Positions 47,871 to 60,263 of a stretch of DNA of 64,000 bases are shown piece by piece. The stretch comes from Ruegeria marisrubri (GTDB lineage: Bacteria > Pseudomonadota > Alphaproteobacteria > Rhodobacterales > Rhodobacteraceae): the NCBI RefSeq assembly GCF_001507595.1, contig NZ_LQBQ01000038.1, forward strand, positions 62,001 through 126,000, written 5' to 3'. The position numbers and the translations under genes are program-made. The stretch's first letter is position 1. Each line of letters begins with the position of its first letter. The notes beneath the pieces were generated by a model. The model did no database searches and was not told the DNA's origin. It saw nothing but the letters and a program-made list of their open reading frames with translations.

Positions 47871-48281
47871 TCACAGGCTCATATGCGTTCCCAGAGCTTC
47901 CATGTCGGCCAGCAACTTGGCCGCGTCATCGACGAGGCTGTGCGGCTCCTGCTCCTTGGCAGCCTCGAGCGAGGCACGCGCCTCGGCAATCAGCTCGTCC
48001 AGCTGAGCACGGGTCATTTCGCCGACCGGGATGGCCTTTTCGGCCAGCACCGACAGGGAATCGCCGTTGATCTGGGCAAACCCGCCGGTGACCAGGTATT
48101 CGCTGGTCCCTTCGGGAGCTTCGACCTTGAGAATGCCCGGACGCAGCGTGGTGATGGTGGGGGAATGATCGGGCATCGCCGTCATGTCCCCTTCCGCACC
48201 GGGGATCTGGACCGCGGTCACCTGAAGCGAAGCAAGGCTCCGCTCCGGGCTCACGAGGTCGAATTGCATCGTGTTTGCCAT
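47871..48281 (-). CDS. atpC: ATP synthase F1 epsilon subunit
   Basis: A 136-residue central-stalk subunit that inhibits hydrolysis and couples rotation. The N-terminal beta-sandwich is clear: [20 protein letters not shown], then [20 protein letters not shown] and the [20 protein letters not shown] strand. A C-terminal helical hairpin follows. ATG 48281 follows AAGGAG. It is the last gene of atpHAGDC. Confidence 0.97.
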   Translation of the reverse strand: MANTMQFDLVSPERSLASLQVTAVQIPGAEGDMTAMPDHSPTITTLRPGILKVEAPEGTSEYLVTGGFAQINGDSLSVLAEKAIPVGEMTRAQLDELIAEARASLEAAKEQEPHSLVDDAAKLLADMEALGTHMSL

Positions 48282-48293
48282 CAGGGATACTCC

Positions 48294-49736
<1,443 letters not shown>

Positions 49737-50612
49737 TTACAGCGCTTCGGCGCCGGAAATAATTTCAATCAGCTCGTTGGTGATCACGGCCTGACGCGAG
49801 CGGTTGAACTGGATGGTCAGCTTGTCGATCATCTCGCCCGCGTTGCGGGTCGCGTTGTCCATCGCGCTCATCCGGGCGCCCTGTTCCGATGCGCCGTTCT
49901 CGAGCAGAGCCGAGAAGATCTGGGTCGCCACGCCGCGCGGCAGCAGGTCGGCCAGGATCCGCTCTTCGCCGGGCTCGTAGTCATAGACCGCGCCCCCGGT
50001 TTCCGCCTCGACATCCTCGAAAGAGGCCGGAATGATCTGCTGAGCCGTCGGGATCTGGGTCACGACGTTCTGGAACTTCGCGTAGAAGATCGTTGCAACG
50101 TCGAATTCCTCTTCATCGAACCGGGTCAGGATGTCCTTGGCGATGTCCTGCGCGTTGGCGTAGCCGATGCGCTTGACCTCGCTCAGGTCGATGTGGCCGA
50201 TGAACAGATCGCCATATTCACGCTTCAGGGCATCGCGGCCTTTCTTGCCGACGGTCAGGATCTTGACCGTCTTGCCCTTGGCGCGCAGCTCGTCCGCCTT
50301 GGCGCGGGCGAGCTTGGCGATGTTCGCGTTGAAGCCGCCGCAGAGACCGCGCTCGGCCGTCATGACGACCAGAAGCTGAACCTGATCGCTGCCCGTGCCG
50401 CGCAGAAGCTTCGGGGCGCTCTCGCTGTCCCCGACCGAGGCCGCCAGCCCCGCCATCACAGCATTGAACTGCTCGGCATAGGGGCGGGCGCTTTCGGCAG
50501 CGTCCTGGGCGCGGCGCAGTTTCGCGGCCGCGACCATCTGCATGGCCTTGGTGATCTTGCGGGTCGATTTGACCGACTCGATCCTGTTTTTTAGGTCCTT
50601 CAGACTTGGCAT
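49737..50612 (-). CDS. atpG: ATP synthase F1 gamma subunit
   Basis: A 291-residue rotor shaft subunit. The N-terminal coiled-coil helix is [20 protein letters not shown] with [19 protein letters not shown]. The conserved [20 protein letters not shown] is near 80, and the C-terminal [20 protein letters not shown] with [20 protein letters not shown] closes the coiled coil. It has normal spacing in the operon. Confidence 0.98.
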   Translation of the reverse strand: MPSLKDLKNRIESVKSTRKITKAMQMVAAAKLRRAQDAAESARPYAEQFNAVMAGLAASVGDSESAPKLLRGTGSDQVQLLVVMTAERGLCGGFNANIAKLARAKADELRAKGKTVKILTVGKKGRDALKREYGDLFIGHIDLSEVKRIGYANAQDIAKDILTRFDEEEFDVATIFYAKFQNVVTQIPTAQQIIPASFEDVEAETGGAVYDYEPGEERILADLLPRGVATQIFSALLENGASEQGARMSAMDNATRNAGEMIDKLTIQFNRSRQAVITNELIEIISGAEAL

Positions 50613-50624
50613 CGCCGCATCTCC

Positions 50625-52163
<1,539 letters not shown>

Positions 52164-52724
52164 TTATCCGACCTCTTTCATTGCATTCTGGAGGGAGTTG
52201 AGCTTGGAGCGGATCGAACTGTCGATCATCTTCGAGCCCACTTTGACGACAAGACCGCCGATGAGGTTCTCATCAACGGTCGCATTTACTTTCACGGTCT
52301 TGCCCACACGCTCGGACAGCGTCTTGGACAGTTTTTCCATCTGGGTCTTGGTCAGCGGCTTGGCCGACGCGACCTCGGCGGTCACTTCGCCGCGCTCTTC
52401 GGCCAGCATGTCACGCAGGACCTTGAGCAGCTGAGGCACCACGAACAGGCGACGCTTCTGCGCCATCAGGCCCAGCGAGTTGCGCAGCACGGCGTTCAGC
52501 CCCATCTTGTCGGCAATCGCGGTGATGGCTGCCTCTTGCTCGGCGCGCGAGATCAGCGGAGAGGCGATCAGTTGACGAAGATCGGCACTTGCGTCCAGCG
52601 CCTCGGCCAGATCGTTGACCCCGGCCTCGAGGCCTGCAAGATCATTGTTCTCTTTTGCGATCTCGAAGATCGCGGTGGCATAGCGCTCGGCGATGCCTGC
52701 GGAAATCGAAGCTGGTTCGGACAC
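52164..52724 (-). CDS. atpH: ATP synthase F1 delta subunit
   Basis: A 186-residue peripheral-stalk subunit linking F1 to the b-type subunits of F0. Features are ISAGIAERYATAIFEIAKEN at the N-terminus, LRNSLGLMAQKRRLFVVPQL near 90, and the delta signature VDENLIGGLVVKVGSKMIDS near 150. I chose GTG 52724 (MSEPASIS), which has GGAAGG six bases upstream; GTG 52730 would sit directly on that site. It is the first gene of the F1 operon. The F0 genes are elsewhere, the usual alphaproteobacterial split. Confidence 0.96.
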   Translation of the reverse strand: MSEPASISAGIAERYATAIFEIAKENNDLAGLEAGVNDLAEALDASADLRQLIASPLISRAEQEAAITAIADKMGLNAVLRNSLGLMAQKRRLFVVPQLLKVLRDMLAEERGEVTAEVASAKPLTKTQMEKLSKTLSERVGKTVKVNATVDENLIGGLVVKVGSKMIDSSIRSKLNSLQNAMKEVG

Positions 52725-53054
52725 GTCCACCCTTCCGATATTTTTGGCCCCGAATTCGCTTGGCTTTCGCTTCCCCGGGGGCGTGACGAAGCCCCGCCGA
52801 AAGGCAGGGCACGAAAATCACCGGGGATGTAGCAGAGCGCTCCCAACCTCGCAATACAGTATAGCGGTAACAGAGTTATCCACAAAATATTTGTTTTCAA
52901 TGACTTGCCACAACTGCGACCCTTTGGACCCCGATCTGGGCTTGAAAATTGTTACCAACTTGCAGGTTTTCGCGATTCCTGTGACGGATTTGGCGCAATT
53001 TCAGTCCAAAGCCGAGCCGAGCCGGATACTCAAGAAAAACCGGCCTCTCCGGCC
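52725..53054. other. atp leader and intergenic region
   Basis: 330 bp holding a structured leader of about 130 nt (for example CGGGG/CCCCG arms at 52777-52797), the atp promoter, and about 170 bp beyond it before the methyltransferase stop. I see no gene in it. Confidence 0.6.
52858..52885 (-). promoter_or_regulatory. atp operon promoter overlapping a DnaA box
   Basis: On the minus strand TTGTGG (52880-52885), a 16-bp spacer and TATACT (52858-52863) form a good sigma-70 promoter. The plus strand at 52876-52884 reads TTATCCACA, a perfect consensus DnaA box covering most of the -35 hexamer. Confidence 0.6.
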
Positions 53055-53789
53055 TCAAACCGGCTTCAACAAACCGTCCAGCGCCTTGACGGTGCGGCGG
53101 GGCGTATCCTTGGCGACGTTGCCGCGCGGAGGATGCACGCGCTTGCTGACTTCGACCATCAGCACCCCCCCCGCCATGATCGTCGGCAGTCTCTGGCCTG
53201 TCTTTTCGATGAGGTTGCCCGACTTCAGCCAGAAGCGCCGGTAAGATGGCGGAAGATACAGCGCCGAGCAATGGGCCTCGGGCAGGAACTGGTGGATCTT
53301 GAGTTGGGATTCCAACTGACCCAACGTGTAGGGGCGTCCGAAGCCAAAAGGCGTCTTGTCCGATCGCGACCACAGCCCGGCGCGGTTCGGCACGATGAAG
53401 ATGGCCTTGCCCCCCGGCCCCAGCACCCGCCAGCACTCGTCCAGCAACTGGCTGGGCCGCTCCGAGGTTTCCAGCCCATGCATGACCACCAGCTTGTCGA
53501 CATGGCCCGTCTCGATCGGCCAATGCGTCTCTTCGCTGAGCACCGAGACATTGGGCATCCCCGCCGGCCAGGGCATGACCCCCTGCGGCCCCGGCATCAC
53601 CCCGATCACCCGGCGGGATTCGGCCAGGTAGGGCCGCAGCAGCGGCACAGCAAAGCCGAAGCCCGCAACGGTCTGGCCCTTGGCCTCTGGCCATATCTGC
53701 AGCAGGCGCCCCCGGATCGCGGCTTGCGCGGCACGGCCCAGCGTGCTGCGATAGTAGAAATTCCTCAGATCCTGCACGTCGAGATGCAT
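53055..53789 (-). CDS. Class I SAM-dependent methyltransferase-like protein
   Basis: A 244-residue protein with a Methyltransf_11-type layout. The N-terminus is [20 protein letters not shown]. The SAM-site equivalent [20 protein letters not shown] near 41 lacks the full Gly-x-Gly-x-Gly loop. Later strands are [20 protein letters not shown] near 97 and [20 protein letters not shown] near 116, the usual post-motif signature. The weak motif I may mean altered cofactor use. It is divergent from gloB with 61 bp between starts. The two are next to each other in a way that suggests shared control, not a known shared pathway. Confidence 0.82.
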   Translation of the reverse strand: MHLDVQDLRNFYYRSTLGRAAQAAIRGRLLQIWPEAKGQTVAGFGFAVPLLRPYLAESRRVIGVMPGPQGVMPWPAGMPNVSVLSEETHWPIETGHVDKLVVMHGLETSERPSQLLDECWRVLGPGGKAIFIVPNRAGLWSRSDKTPFGFGRPYTLGQLESQLKIHQFLPEAHCSALYLPPSYRRFWLKSGNLIEKTGQRLPTIMAGGVLMVEVSKRVHPPRGNVAKDTPRRTVKALDGLLKPV

Positions 53790-53850
53790 TGCGGACACCT
53801 GCTCGATCGGCTTAGCTGGATGCAGTCTAGCAATGAAAGGGCAAAAGACC

Positions 53851-54618
53851 ATGCCTCTCGAGATCGTCACGATTCCCTGCCTCAGCGACAATTACGCGTT
53901 CCTGGCGCATTCCGCTGAAAGCGGCGAGACCGCTCTGGTCGACGCGCCCGAAGCCGCGCCGATCCTTGCGGAACTGTCCAGGCGCGGCTGGCGGCTGAGC
54001 CATGTCCTGCTCACCCATCACCACTATGACCACGTTGACGGACTGGCCGAGATCCTGGCCGAGCACCCAGCCCGCGTTGTTGGTGCTGCGGCCGATGCCC
54101 ATCGTCTGCCGCCGCTGGATGTTCGCGTTTCCGATGGCGATACGTTCAAGGTCGGGGGCGAACTGGTTCGGGTTCTTGAGGTGCCCGGGCACACGATCGG
54201 CCATGTCGCCTATTACATGCCGCAAAGCCGCGTGGTCTTTACGGCCGACAGCCTGATGGCGCTGGGCTGCGGGCGTCTGTTCGAAGGCACCGCGCCACAG
54301 ATGTGGGCCTCGCTGAGCAAGCTGGCGGCCCTGCCCGATGACACGCTGGTCTGTTCGGGCCACGAATACACGCAGGCAAACGGCCGCTTCGCCGAAACCA
54401 TCGAACCGGAAAACCCCGCCTTGCAGCGGCGCATCGCGGACATCGCCCGTGCTCGGGCCGCCGGGGAGCCCACGGTGCCGTCACTGCTTGCATTGGAAAA
54501 GGCGACAAACCCTTTCCTGCGCGCCGCAGAACCCGGAATTCAGGCAAACCTCGGCATGACGGGGGCGGACCCTGCCGATGTTTTCGCCGAAATCCGCGCC
54601 CGGAAAGATCGTTTCTGA
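53851..54618 (+). CDS. gloB: Hydroxyacylglutathione hydrolase (glyoxalase II)
   Basis: A 255-residue metallo-beta-lactamase-fold enzyme that hydrolyses S-D-lactoylglutathione in methylglyoxal detoxification. The metal motif [10 protein letters not shown] is near 56, [12 protein letters not shown] near 113, [17 protein letters not shown] near 130, and [20 protein letters not shown] near 168. It ends [11 protein letters not shown], the typical GloB tail. ATG 53851 gives the normal length; ATG 53833 would add six residues. Confidence 0.96.
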   Translation: MPLEIVTIPCLSDNYAFLAHSAESGETALVDAPEAAPILAELSRRGWRLSHVLLTHHHYDHVDGLAEILAEHPARVVGAAADAHRLPPLDVRVSDGDTFKVGGELVRVLEVPGHTIGHVAYYMPQSRVVFTADSLMALGCGRLFEGTAPQMWASLSKLAALPDDTLVCSGHEYTQANGRFAETIEPENPALQRRIADIARARAAGEPTVPSLLALEKATNPFLRAAEPGIQANLGMTGADPADVFAEIRARKDRF

Positions 54619-54793
54619 CGGCAAAAAAGTATTCCTCACAGCCACGGTCACAGGAAATGTGACTGTCAAGAGCAAGAAAACCCTTGAAGCCGGGCGATGA
54701 TCAACCAAACTCTATAGTTATGAGGACATGGTTGGACTGGGGCTCTGACCGCAACTCGGCCCCGTTCCCGACCCAAGACAGAGGAGCACCCGC

Positions 54794-57118
54794 GTGCCTT
54801 CATTCTCGAGCACATTAGAACAAGCCATTCACGCCGCTCTTGCGGCGGCAAACGAGCGGCACCATGAATTCGCGACGCTGGAGCATCTGCTGCTGGCCCT
54901 GCTGGAAGAACCCGATGCCGTGCGTGTCATGAAGGCATGCAGTGTCAACCTGAACGAGTTGCGCAGCACCTTGATCGAATTCATCGACGAAGACCTGTCG
55001 AACCTCGTCACCGATATCGACGGGTCCGAGGCCGTGCCGACGGCGGCATTCCAGCGCGTGATCCAGCGCGCCGCGATCCATGTCCAAAGCTCGGGACGAA
55101 CCGAAGTGACCGGCGCGAACGTGCTCGTGGCGATTTTTGCCGAGCGTGAAAGCAACGCGGCCTATTTCCTGCAAGAGCAGGACATGACCCGCTATGACGC
55201 GGTGAACTTCATCGCCCACGGTGTCGCCAAGGATCCGGCTTACGGCGAAAGCCGCCCCGTCACGGGTGCCGATCAGGCCGAGGAAGAGACGCAAAACACC
55301 AACAGCGAGGCGGACCAGAAGGAAAGCGCGCTCGGGAAATACTGCGTCGACCTGAACGCCAAGGCCCGCGCCGGCGATGTCGACCCGCTGATCGGGCGCG
55401 CCGACGAGGTCGAGCGCTGCATCCAGGTGCTGTGCCGCCGCCGCAAGAACAATCCGCTTCTGGTGGGTGATCCGGGCGTCGGCAAGACAGCCATCGCCGA
55501 GGGTCTTGCCTACAAGATCGTTCAGGGCGAAGCACCCGAGGTTTTGGCGAACACCACAATCTACGCACTCGACATGGGCGCGCTGCTGGCCGGCACCCGG
55601 TATCGCGGTGACTTCGAAGAGCGCCTCAAGGCGGTGGTGACCGAGCTTGAAGAACACCCCGACGCGGTGCTGTTCATCGACGAAATCCATACCGTGATTG
55701 GTGCGGGCGCCACGTCGGGCGGGGCGATGGATGCCTCGAACCTGCTCAAGCCGGCCCTGCAGGGCGGCAAGCTGCGCACCATGGGATCGACCACCTACAA
55801 GGAGTTCCGCCAGCATTTCGAAAAGGACCGCGCCCTTTCCCGCCGGTTCCAGAAAATCGACGTGAACGAACCTTCGGTCGAGGACAGCGTGAAGATCCTC
55901 AAGGGTCTCAAGCCCTATTTCGAGAAGCACCACGACATCAAGTACACCGCCGACGCGATCAAGAGCGCGGTGGAACTGTCGGCACGCTACATCAACGACC
56001 GCAAGCTGCCCGACAAGGCGATCGACGTGATCGACGAGGCCGGGGCGGCACAACACCTGGTGGCCGAAAGCAAGCGCCGCAAGACGATCGGCGTGAAGGA
56101 GATCGAGGCGGTGGTCGCCAAGATCGCCCGCATTCCGCCCAAGAACGTCACCAAGGACGATGCCGAGGCTCTGAAAGATCTCGAGTCCTCGCTGAAACGT
56201 GTCGTCTTCGGTCAGGACGAGGCCATCGAGGCGCTGGCAAGCGCCATCAAGCTGGCCCGTGCCGGTCTGCGCGAGCCTGAAAAGCCCATCGGCAACTACC
56301 TGTTCGCCGGCCCGACCGGCGTCGGCAAGACCGAGGTCGCCAAGCAGCTGGCCGATACTCTGGGCGTGGAGCTGCTGCGCTTCGACATGTCGGAATATAT
56401 GGAGAAGCACGCGGTCTCCCGTCTGATCGGCGCGCCTCCGGGCTATGTCGGCTTCGATCAGGGAGGCCTGCTGACCGACGGCGTCGACCAGCACCCGCAT
56501 TGCGTGCTGCTGCTGGACGAGATCGAGAAGGCGCACCCGGACGTGTTCAACATCCTGCTGCAGGTGATGGATCACGGCGAGTTGACCGATCACAACGGCC
56601 GCACGGTGAATTTCCGCAACGTGGTGCTGATCATGACCTCGAACGCGGGCGCGCAGGAGCAGGCCAAGGCGGCCATCGGCTTTGGCCGCGACCGGCGCGA
56701 GGGCGAAGACACCGCTGCCATCGAGCGCATGTTCTCGCCGGAATTCCGCAACCGTCTGGACGCCGTCATCTCCTTCGCGCCGCTGCCGAAGGAGGTCATC
56801 CTGCAGGTGGTCGAGAAATTCGTGCTGCAACTCGAAGCACAACTGCTCGACCGTGGCGTGACCATCGACCTGACACCGGCTGCCGCCGAATGGCTGGCCG
56901 ACAAGGGCTATGACGACAAGATGGGCGCCCGCCCGCTGGGCCGGGTGATCCAGGAAAACATCAAGAAGCCTCTGGCCGAGGAACTGCTGTTCGGCAAACT
57001 GGCCAAGGGCGGCATCGTTCGGGTCACCGTCAAGGATGGCGAGCTGGATCTGGAAATTCATGGCCCTGGCCAGCCACGTATCTCGGGCAAGAAACCTCCG
57101 CTGCTGACGGCGGACTGA
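54794..57118 (+). CDS. clpA: ATP-dependent Clp protease ATP-binding subunit ClpA
   Basis: A 774-residue AAA+ unfoldase that feeds substrates to ClpP. The N-domain (1-145) has HHEFATLEHLLLALLEEPDA. AAA1 has Walker A GDPGVGKTAIAEGLAYKIVQ near 226 and Walker B VLFIDEIHTVIG. AAA2 has GPTGVGKTEVAKQLADTLGV near 507 and VLLLDEIEKAHPDVFNILLQ. The ClpP-docking loop is AAIGFGRD near 630. The start is GTG 54794, with GGAG upstream. clpS, a common neighbour, is not adjacent; clpP is not in the window. Confidence 0.97.
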   Translation: MPSFSSTLEQAIHAALAAANERHHEFATLEHLLLALLEEPDAVRVMKACSVNLNELRSTLIEFIDEDLSNLVTDIDGSEAVPTAAFQRVIQRAAIHVQSSGRTEVTGANVLVAIFAERESNAAYFLQEQDMTRYDAVNFIAHGVAKDPAYGESRPVTGADQAEEETQNTNSEADQKESALGKYCVDLNAKARAGDVDPLIGRADEVERCIQVLCRRRKNNPLLVGDPGVGKTAIAEGLAYKIVQGEAPEVLANTTIYALDMGALLAGTRYRGDFEERLKAVVTELEEHPDAVLFIDEIHTVIGAGATSGGAMDASNLLKPALQGGKLRTMGSTTYKEFRQHFEKDRALSRRFQKIDVNEPSVEDSVKILKGLKPYFEKHHDIKYTADAIKSAVELSARYINDRKLPDKAIDVIDEAGAAQHLVAESKRRKTIGVKEIEAVVAKIARIPPKNVTKDDAEALKDLESSLKRVVFGQDEAIEALASAIKLARAGLREPEKPIGNYLFAGPTGVGKTEVAKQLADTLGVELLRFDMSEYMEKHAVSRLIGAPPGYVGFDQGGLLTDGVDQHPHCVLLLDEIEKAHPDVFNILLQVMDHGELTDHNGRTVNFRNVVLIMTSNAGAQEQAKAAIGFGRDRREGEDTAAIERMFSPEFRNRLDAVISFAPLPKEVILQVVEKFVLQLEAQLLDRGVTIDLTPAAAEWLADKGYDDKMGARPLGRVIQENIKKPLAEELLFGKLAKGGIVRVTVKDGELDLEIHGPGQPRISGKKPPLLTAD

Positions 57119-57140
57119 CGGTTTCCCATCCGAAAAACAG

Positions 57141-57177
57141 ACACCCGCGGCACAACCTGCTGCGGGTGTTTCTTTTT
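57141..57177 (+). terminator. Rho-independent terminator after clpA
   Basis: An 8-bp stem, ACACCCGC (57141-57148) with GCGGGTGT (57162-57169), then TTTCTTTTT. Confidence 0.88.
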
Positions 57178-57249
57178 GGTGGCGACGGTGCTGTCCGATG
57201 ACCCACAGGGCGCCACCTGCATCGGCCCGGGTTTCGATTGCGCGGGCGG

Positions 57250-59013
57250 TTACTTTTCGGTCAGTTTCAACTCGATCCGGCGGTTCTGGGCGCGGGCCTC
57301 GGGCGTGTCGGCGGTATTGACCGGCTGGAACTCGCCAAACCCGTTTGCCGAAAGCCTGTTCGGCGGAATGCCCAGTTCCTCGACCATGTAGCGCACCACC
57401 GACAGGGCGCGCGCCTGGCTGAGTTCCCAGTTGTCCCTGTAGCGCCCGTTTCCAACCAGCGGGATGTTGTCGGTATGGCCATCGACCCGGATGATCCAGT
57501 TGATTTCTGGCGGGATCTCGCTGGCGATACTACGCAGGATGTTGGCGACCTTGGCCACCTCCTGCCTGCCTTCGGGGGACAGTTCAGCCGAACCCGGATC
57601 GAACAGCACTTCCGAGGAGAACACGAACCGGTCGCCCTCGATCCGGATGCCTTCCTGATGCCCCAGAAGGTCGCGCAGCCGACCGAAGAATTCCGAGCGA
57701 TACCGTTCGAGATCCTTGGCCTTTGCTGCCAGTTCCTCTTTTTCACCTTCCAAGGCCTTGGCCTCGGCCTCCAGCCGTTTGCGCTCGGCCTCTTCCAGCA
57801 GGCGGCGCTTGCGCTCTTCCGAGGCTGCACGGGCCAGCGCCGCGTTCAGGTCCTGCCCCAGTGTCTGGATCTGGATATTGGCGGCCTCGTTGCGCTCCTT
57901 GTAGTCGTCCAGCAGCGCCTGCAACGACCCCAACTGTGTGCGCAGAGCCGCGATCTGCTGGTTGAGCAGCGCCGCCTGCCTGTGCGCCTCTTCCGAGATG
58001 GCTTTTTCCTCGGCAAGGGTTTCGCGCGCCGTGGCCAGCAAGGCCGCCCGTTCCTCGGCCAGCGTCCTTTGCGACTCGGCGGCGGCTTCGGCTTCGGCCC
58101 GCGCCTCGAGAGCCGCCTGCAACTGTTGCTTCAACTCCTCGGGGTTGAGTTCTCCGAAACGCCGCTCCAACTCGCGCTTGGCGGCCTCCGCCGCAGCCAG
58201 CAGCGTCAAAGTTTCCTCGGCCTCTTTCCGCTGCGCCTCCAGCGCAAGGGTCATCGCCGTCAGTTCCGCATCCGCGTTCTGCAGCCTTTCACGCAGGGCT
58301 TCGGCGGCGGCAGCCTCGGCCAGACGGGCGGCCTCTTCCTCGCCCAGTTGCTGCTCCAACGTCTCGATCCGCGCCGCGTTTTCCTCGCCGCTGCGTTCCA
58401 GATCCGCCACCAGCGCCTCGAGCGCCTCGCGGCGTGCCGCGGCCAGACGGGCGGCTTCGGCTTGCGCGTCGATCTCCTCGCGGCTGCGGGCCAGCGCCAG
58501 GTTCAGCGCCTCCTGTTCCGAAAGCAGTTCCTCGCGCGCGGCCTGCAACTCTTCGCGTTCCGCCTCGAGCGCCGCGATGCTGCCCCGGGCGCGCTCCTGC
58601 TCGGTCAGAAGCGCCGCCACCTGGGCCTCGAAATCGGTGATCCGCGTCTGGGCCGCCTGCAGTTCCTCGGCCTGCCGGTCCCGCTCGGTCGTCAGCGAGG
58701 CAATCAGGGCGCGGGCCTGCACCAGATCGTCTTCGGTCTGGGTCAAGGTTGCGTTCAATGCCCCCAGCCGGGCCTGCAGGCGGCTGTTCTCGCGTTCTTC
58801 AAGGCCCAGTGCCGAAGCCAACGCCGACACCTCGTTCGCCAGCGCGCTCAACTCGTCCTCCTGCCCCGAGATCGTCTCGCGCAGAACGAACTGCACGACC
58901 ATGAAAATGGTCAGCACGAAGGTCAGCACCATCAGCAGCCCGGTCATCGCATCCACGAATCCGGGCCACACAGACCCCTGGAAACGTTGACCGGTGCGGC
59001 GGGACAGGGCCAT
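57250..59013 (-). CDS. MotB/OmpA-like protein with long coiled coil
   Basis: A 587-residue protein in three parts. The N-terminus has one membrane helix with an Asp (Asp21) in WPGFVDAMTGLLMVLTFVLT, the position of the proton-carrying Asp in MotB and TolR. A very long coiled coil (about 50-435), rich in Glu, Ala, Arg and Leu, follows. Residues 440-587 form an OmpA-like peptidoglycan-binding domain: IIRVDGHTDNIPLVGNGRYR, NWELSQARALSVVRYMVEEL and GFGEFQPVNTADTPEARAQN. It starts 3 bp after the ExbB-like gene and surely forms a complex with it. Function unknown. Confidence 0.87.
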   Translation of the reverse strand: MALSRRTGQRFQGSVWPGFVDAMTGLLMVLTFVLTIFMVVQFVLRETISGQEDELSALANEVSALASALGLEERENSRLQARLGALNATLTQTEDDLVQARALIASLTTERDRQAEELQAAQTRITDFEAQVAALLTEQERARGSIAALEAEREELQAAREELLSEQEALNLALARSREEIDAQAEAARLAAARREALEALVADLERSGEENAARIETLEQQLGEEEAARLAEAAAAEALRERLQNADAELTAMTLALEAQRKEAEETLTLLAAAEAAKRELERRFGELNPEELKQQLQAALEARAEAEAAAESQRTLAEERAALLATARETLAEEKAISEEAHRQAALLNQQIAALRTQLGSLQALLDDYKERNEAANIQIQTLGQDLNAALARAASEERKRRLLEEAERKRLEAEAKALEGEKEELAAKAKDLERYRSEFFGRLRDLLGHQEGIRIEGDRFVFSSEVLFDPGSAELSPEGRQEVAKVANILRSIASEIPPEINWIIRVDGHTDNIPLVGNGRYRDNWELSQARALSVVRYMVEELGIPPNRLSANGFGEFQPVNTADTPEARAQNRRIELKLTEK

Positions 59014-59016
59014 GGG

Positions 59017-60195
59017 TCACTCTCCGTCAGGCGCGGTGCGCATTGGACCCCGAGAATGAGACAGCGCCTTGACCAGCAGGTCAATGTCCTTGCGAAGCTC
59101 GATCATGCTTTCCTGGCGCCCGGCGGAAATCTCTTCGAGAATGCGCAGCAACTGCACGTCCATCGAGCGCAGCCGCATCCGGCTTTCCGCATCGATCCCG
59201 TCGCCCGCACCTTTTTCGCGCATGTGGTCGAGCAGCGCCTCCTGCCCCAGGGCAACGCGATCCAGCGCGGCGACGACCCCTTCGGTGTCCTGTTGCCGTT
59301 GGTTCATCTCTCCGATCACATCGATCAGATGGCCCAGTTTGGAGGCCACCTCGATATTACCCTTCTCGCTGGCCGAGAACATTGTCTGCAGCGCGTCCAT
59401 CTGTTCGGACATCGCCTCGAGGATCGGCGTGAGCACGGCCAGTTCCGCACCGCCCTCGTCCCCGGCGGCAAAGCCCACGCGGGTGATGGTCGAAAGCCAC
59501 TCCTCGAGCTCGCGATAGAACCGGTTCTGCCCGTGGCCGGCGAACAGTTCCAGCAGGCCCACGATCAGCGACCCGGCCAGACCGAGCAGCGACGAGCCAA
59601 AGGCCACGCCCATGCCTCCGAGCTGAGCTTCGAGCCCCGTCATCAGCCGATTGAACACGGCCAGACCTTCTTCGCCTTCCTGCGGATTCAGGCTGCGAAT
59701 GGTGTCGACGACGGCGGGAACCGTGGTTGCCAGACCGAAAAACGTGCCCAGCAGGCCCAGATAGATCAACACGTTGGTGATGTAGCGGGTGATCTCGCGC
59801 TCTTCCTCGATCCGTTCCGAAACCGAGTCGAGGATCGAGCGGGTCGAGGTGGAGCTGATCTGCATTCGCGCGCCCCGCGAGCCCAATAGCGACGCCAGCG
59901 GCGCCAGCAGTTGCGGCGGCCGCGTCCCGTCACGTTCCACACCGCTGACAAACTGTTCGATCCAGCGCACCGAGCCGATCAACTGGATCACCTGGTAAAA
60001 ACAGGCAAGCACGCCAATCACGAAGACAAGCAGAATGAAACCGTTGAGATAGGGGTTTGCCTCGAATACCGGCAAGACCCGCGGCAATGCGATGAACACG
60101 CCGAACCCGGACAAGGCAATCACGATCAGCATCATCACGATCTGTCGGATCGGTTGCGAGAAAAGCGGCCTCGCCTCGTGGTGTGCCTGCGCCAT
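59017..60195 (-). CDS. MotA/TolQ/ExbB-family proton channel-like protein
   Basis: A 392-residue membrane protein. Helices lie at about 18-38, 48-72, 138-160 and 198-222. The family core is YITNVLIYLGLLGTFFGLAT near 138 and GLEAQLGGMGVAFGSSLLGL near 188. The C-terminal 150 residues are long, cytoplasmic and mostly helical (EAMSEQMDALQTMFSASEKG onward), unlike short ExbB/TolQ. With the OmpA-like partner it resembles a 5:2 proton-driven rotary stator. Neither tol, exb nor flagellar genes are adjacent. Confidence 0.88.
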   Translation of the reverse strand: MAQAHHEARPLFSQPIRQIVMMLIVIALSGFGVFIALPRVLPVFEANPYLNGFILLVFVIGVLACFYQVIQLIGSVRWIEQFVSGVERDGTRPPQLLAPLASLLGSRGARMQISSTSTRSILDSVSERIEEEREITRYITNVLIYLGLLGTFFGLATTVPAVVDTIRSLNPQEGEEGLAVFNRLMTGLEAQLGGMGVAFGSSLLGLAGSLIVGLLELFAGHGQNRFYRELEEWLSTITRVGFAAGDEGGAELAVLTPILEAMSEQMDALQTMFSASEKGNIEVASKLGHLIDVIGEMNQRQQDTEGVVAALDRVALGQEALLDHMREKGAGDGIDAESRMRLRSMDVQLLRILEEISAGRQESMIELRKDIDLLVKALSHSRGPMRTAPDGE

Positions 60196-60263
60196 GCGCC
60201 TTGTTCCTGATGTTATCTGCTCTTGTTCAAACCTATCGGCATTTTACGGTTTACGCCAAGAGT

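Noticed and set aside
53030..53062. Terminator for the methyltransferase gene at 53055
   Set aside because: The CCGGCC repeats there pair only over 4 bp; too weak to call.
57238..59889. 883-codon plus-strand frame
   Set aside because: Antisense to the coiled-coil OmpA-like gene; Gln/Leu/Arg-rich repeat-like product mirrors the coiled-coil codons.
57250..60195. Zorya anti-phage system
   Set aside because: The motor pair is ZorAB-like in outline, but no ZorC, ZorD or ZorE-type gene is adjacent; flanks are clpA and a ChaC-like gene. Kept only as an orphan stator-like pair.
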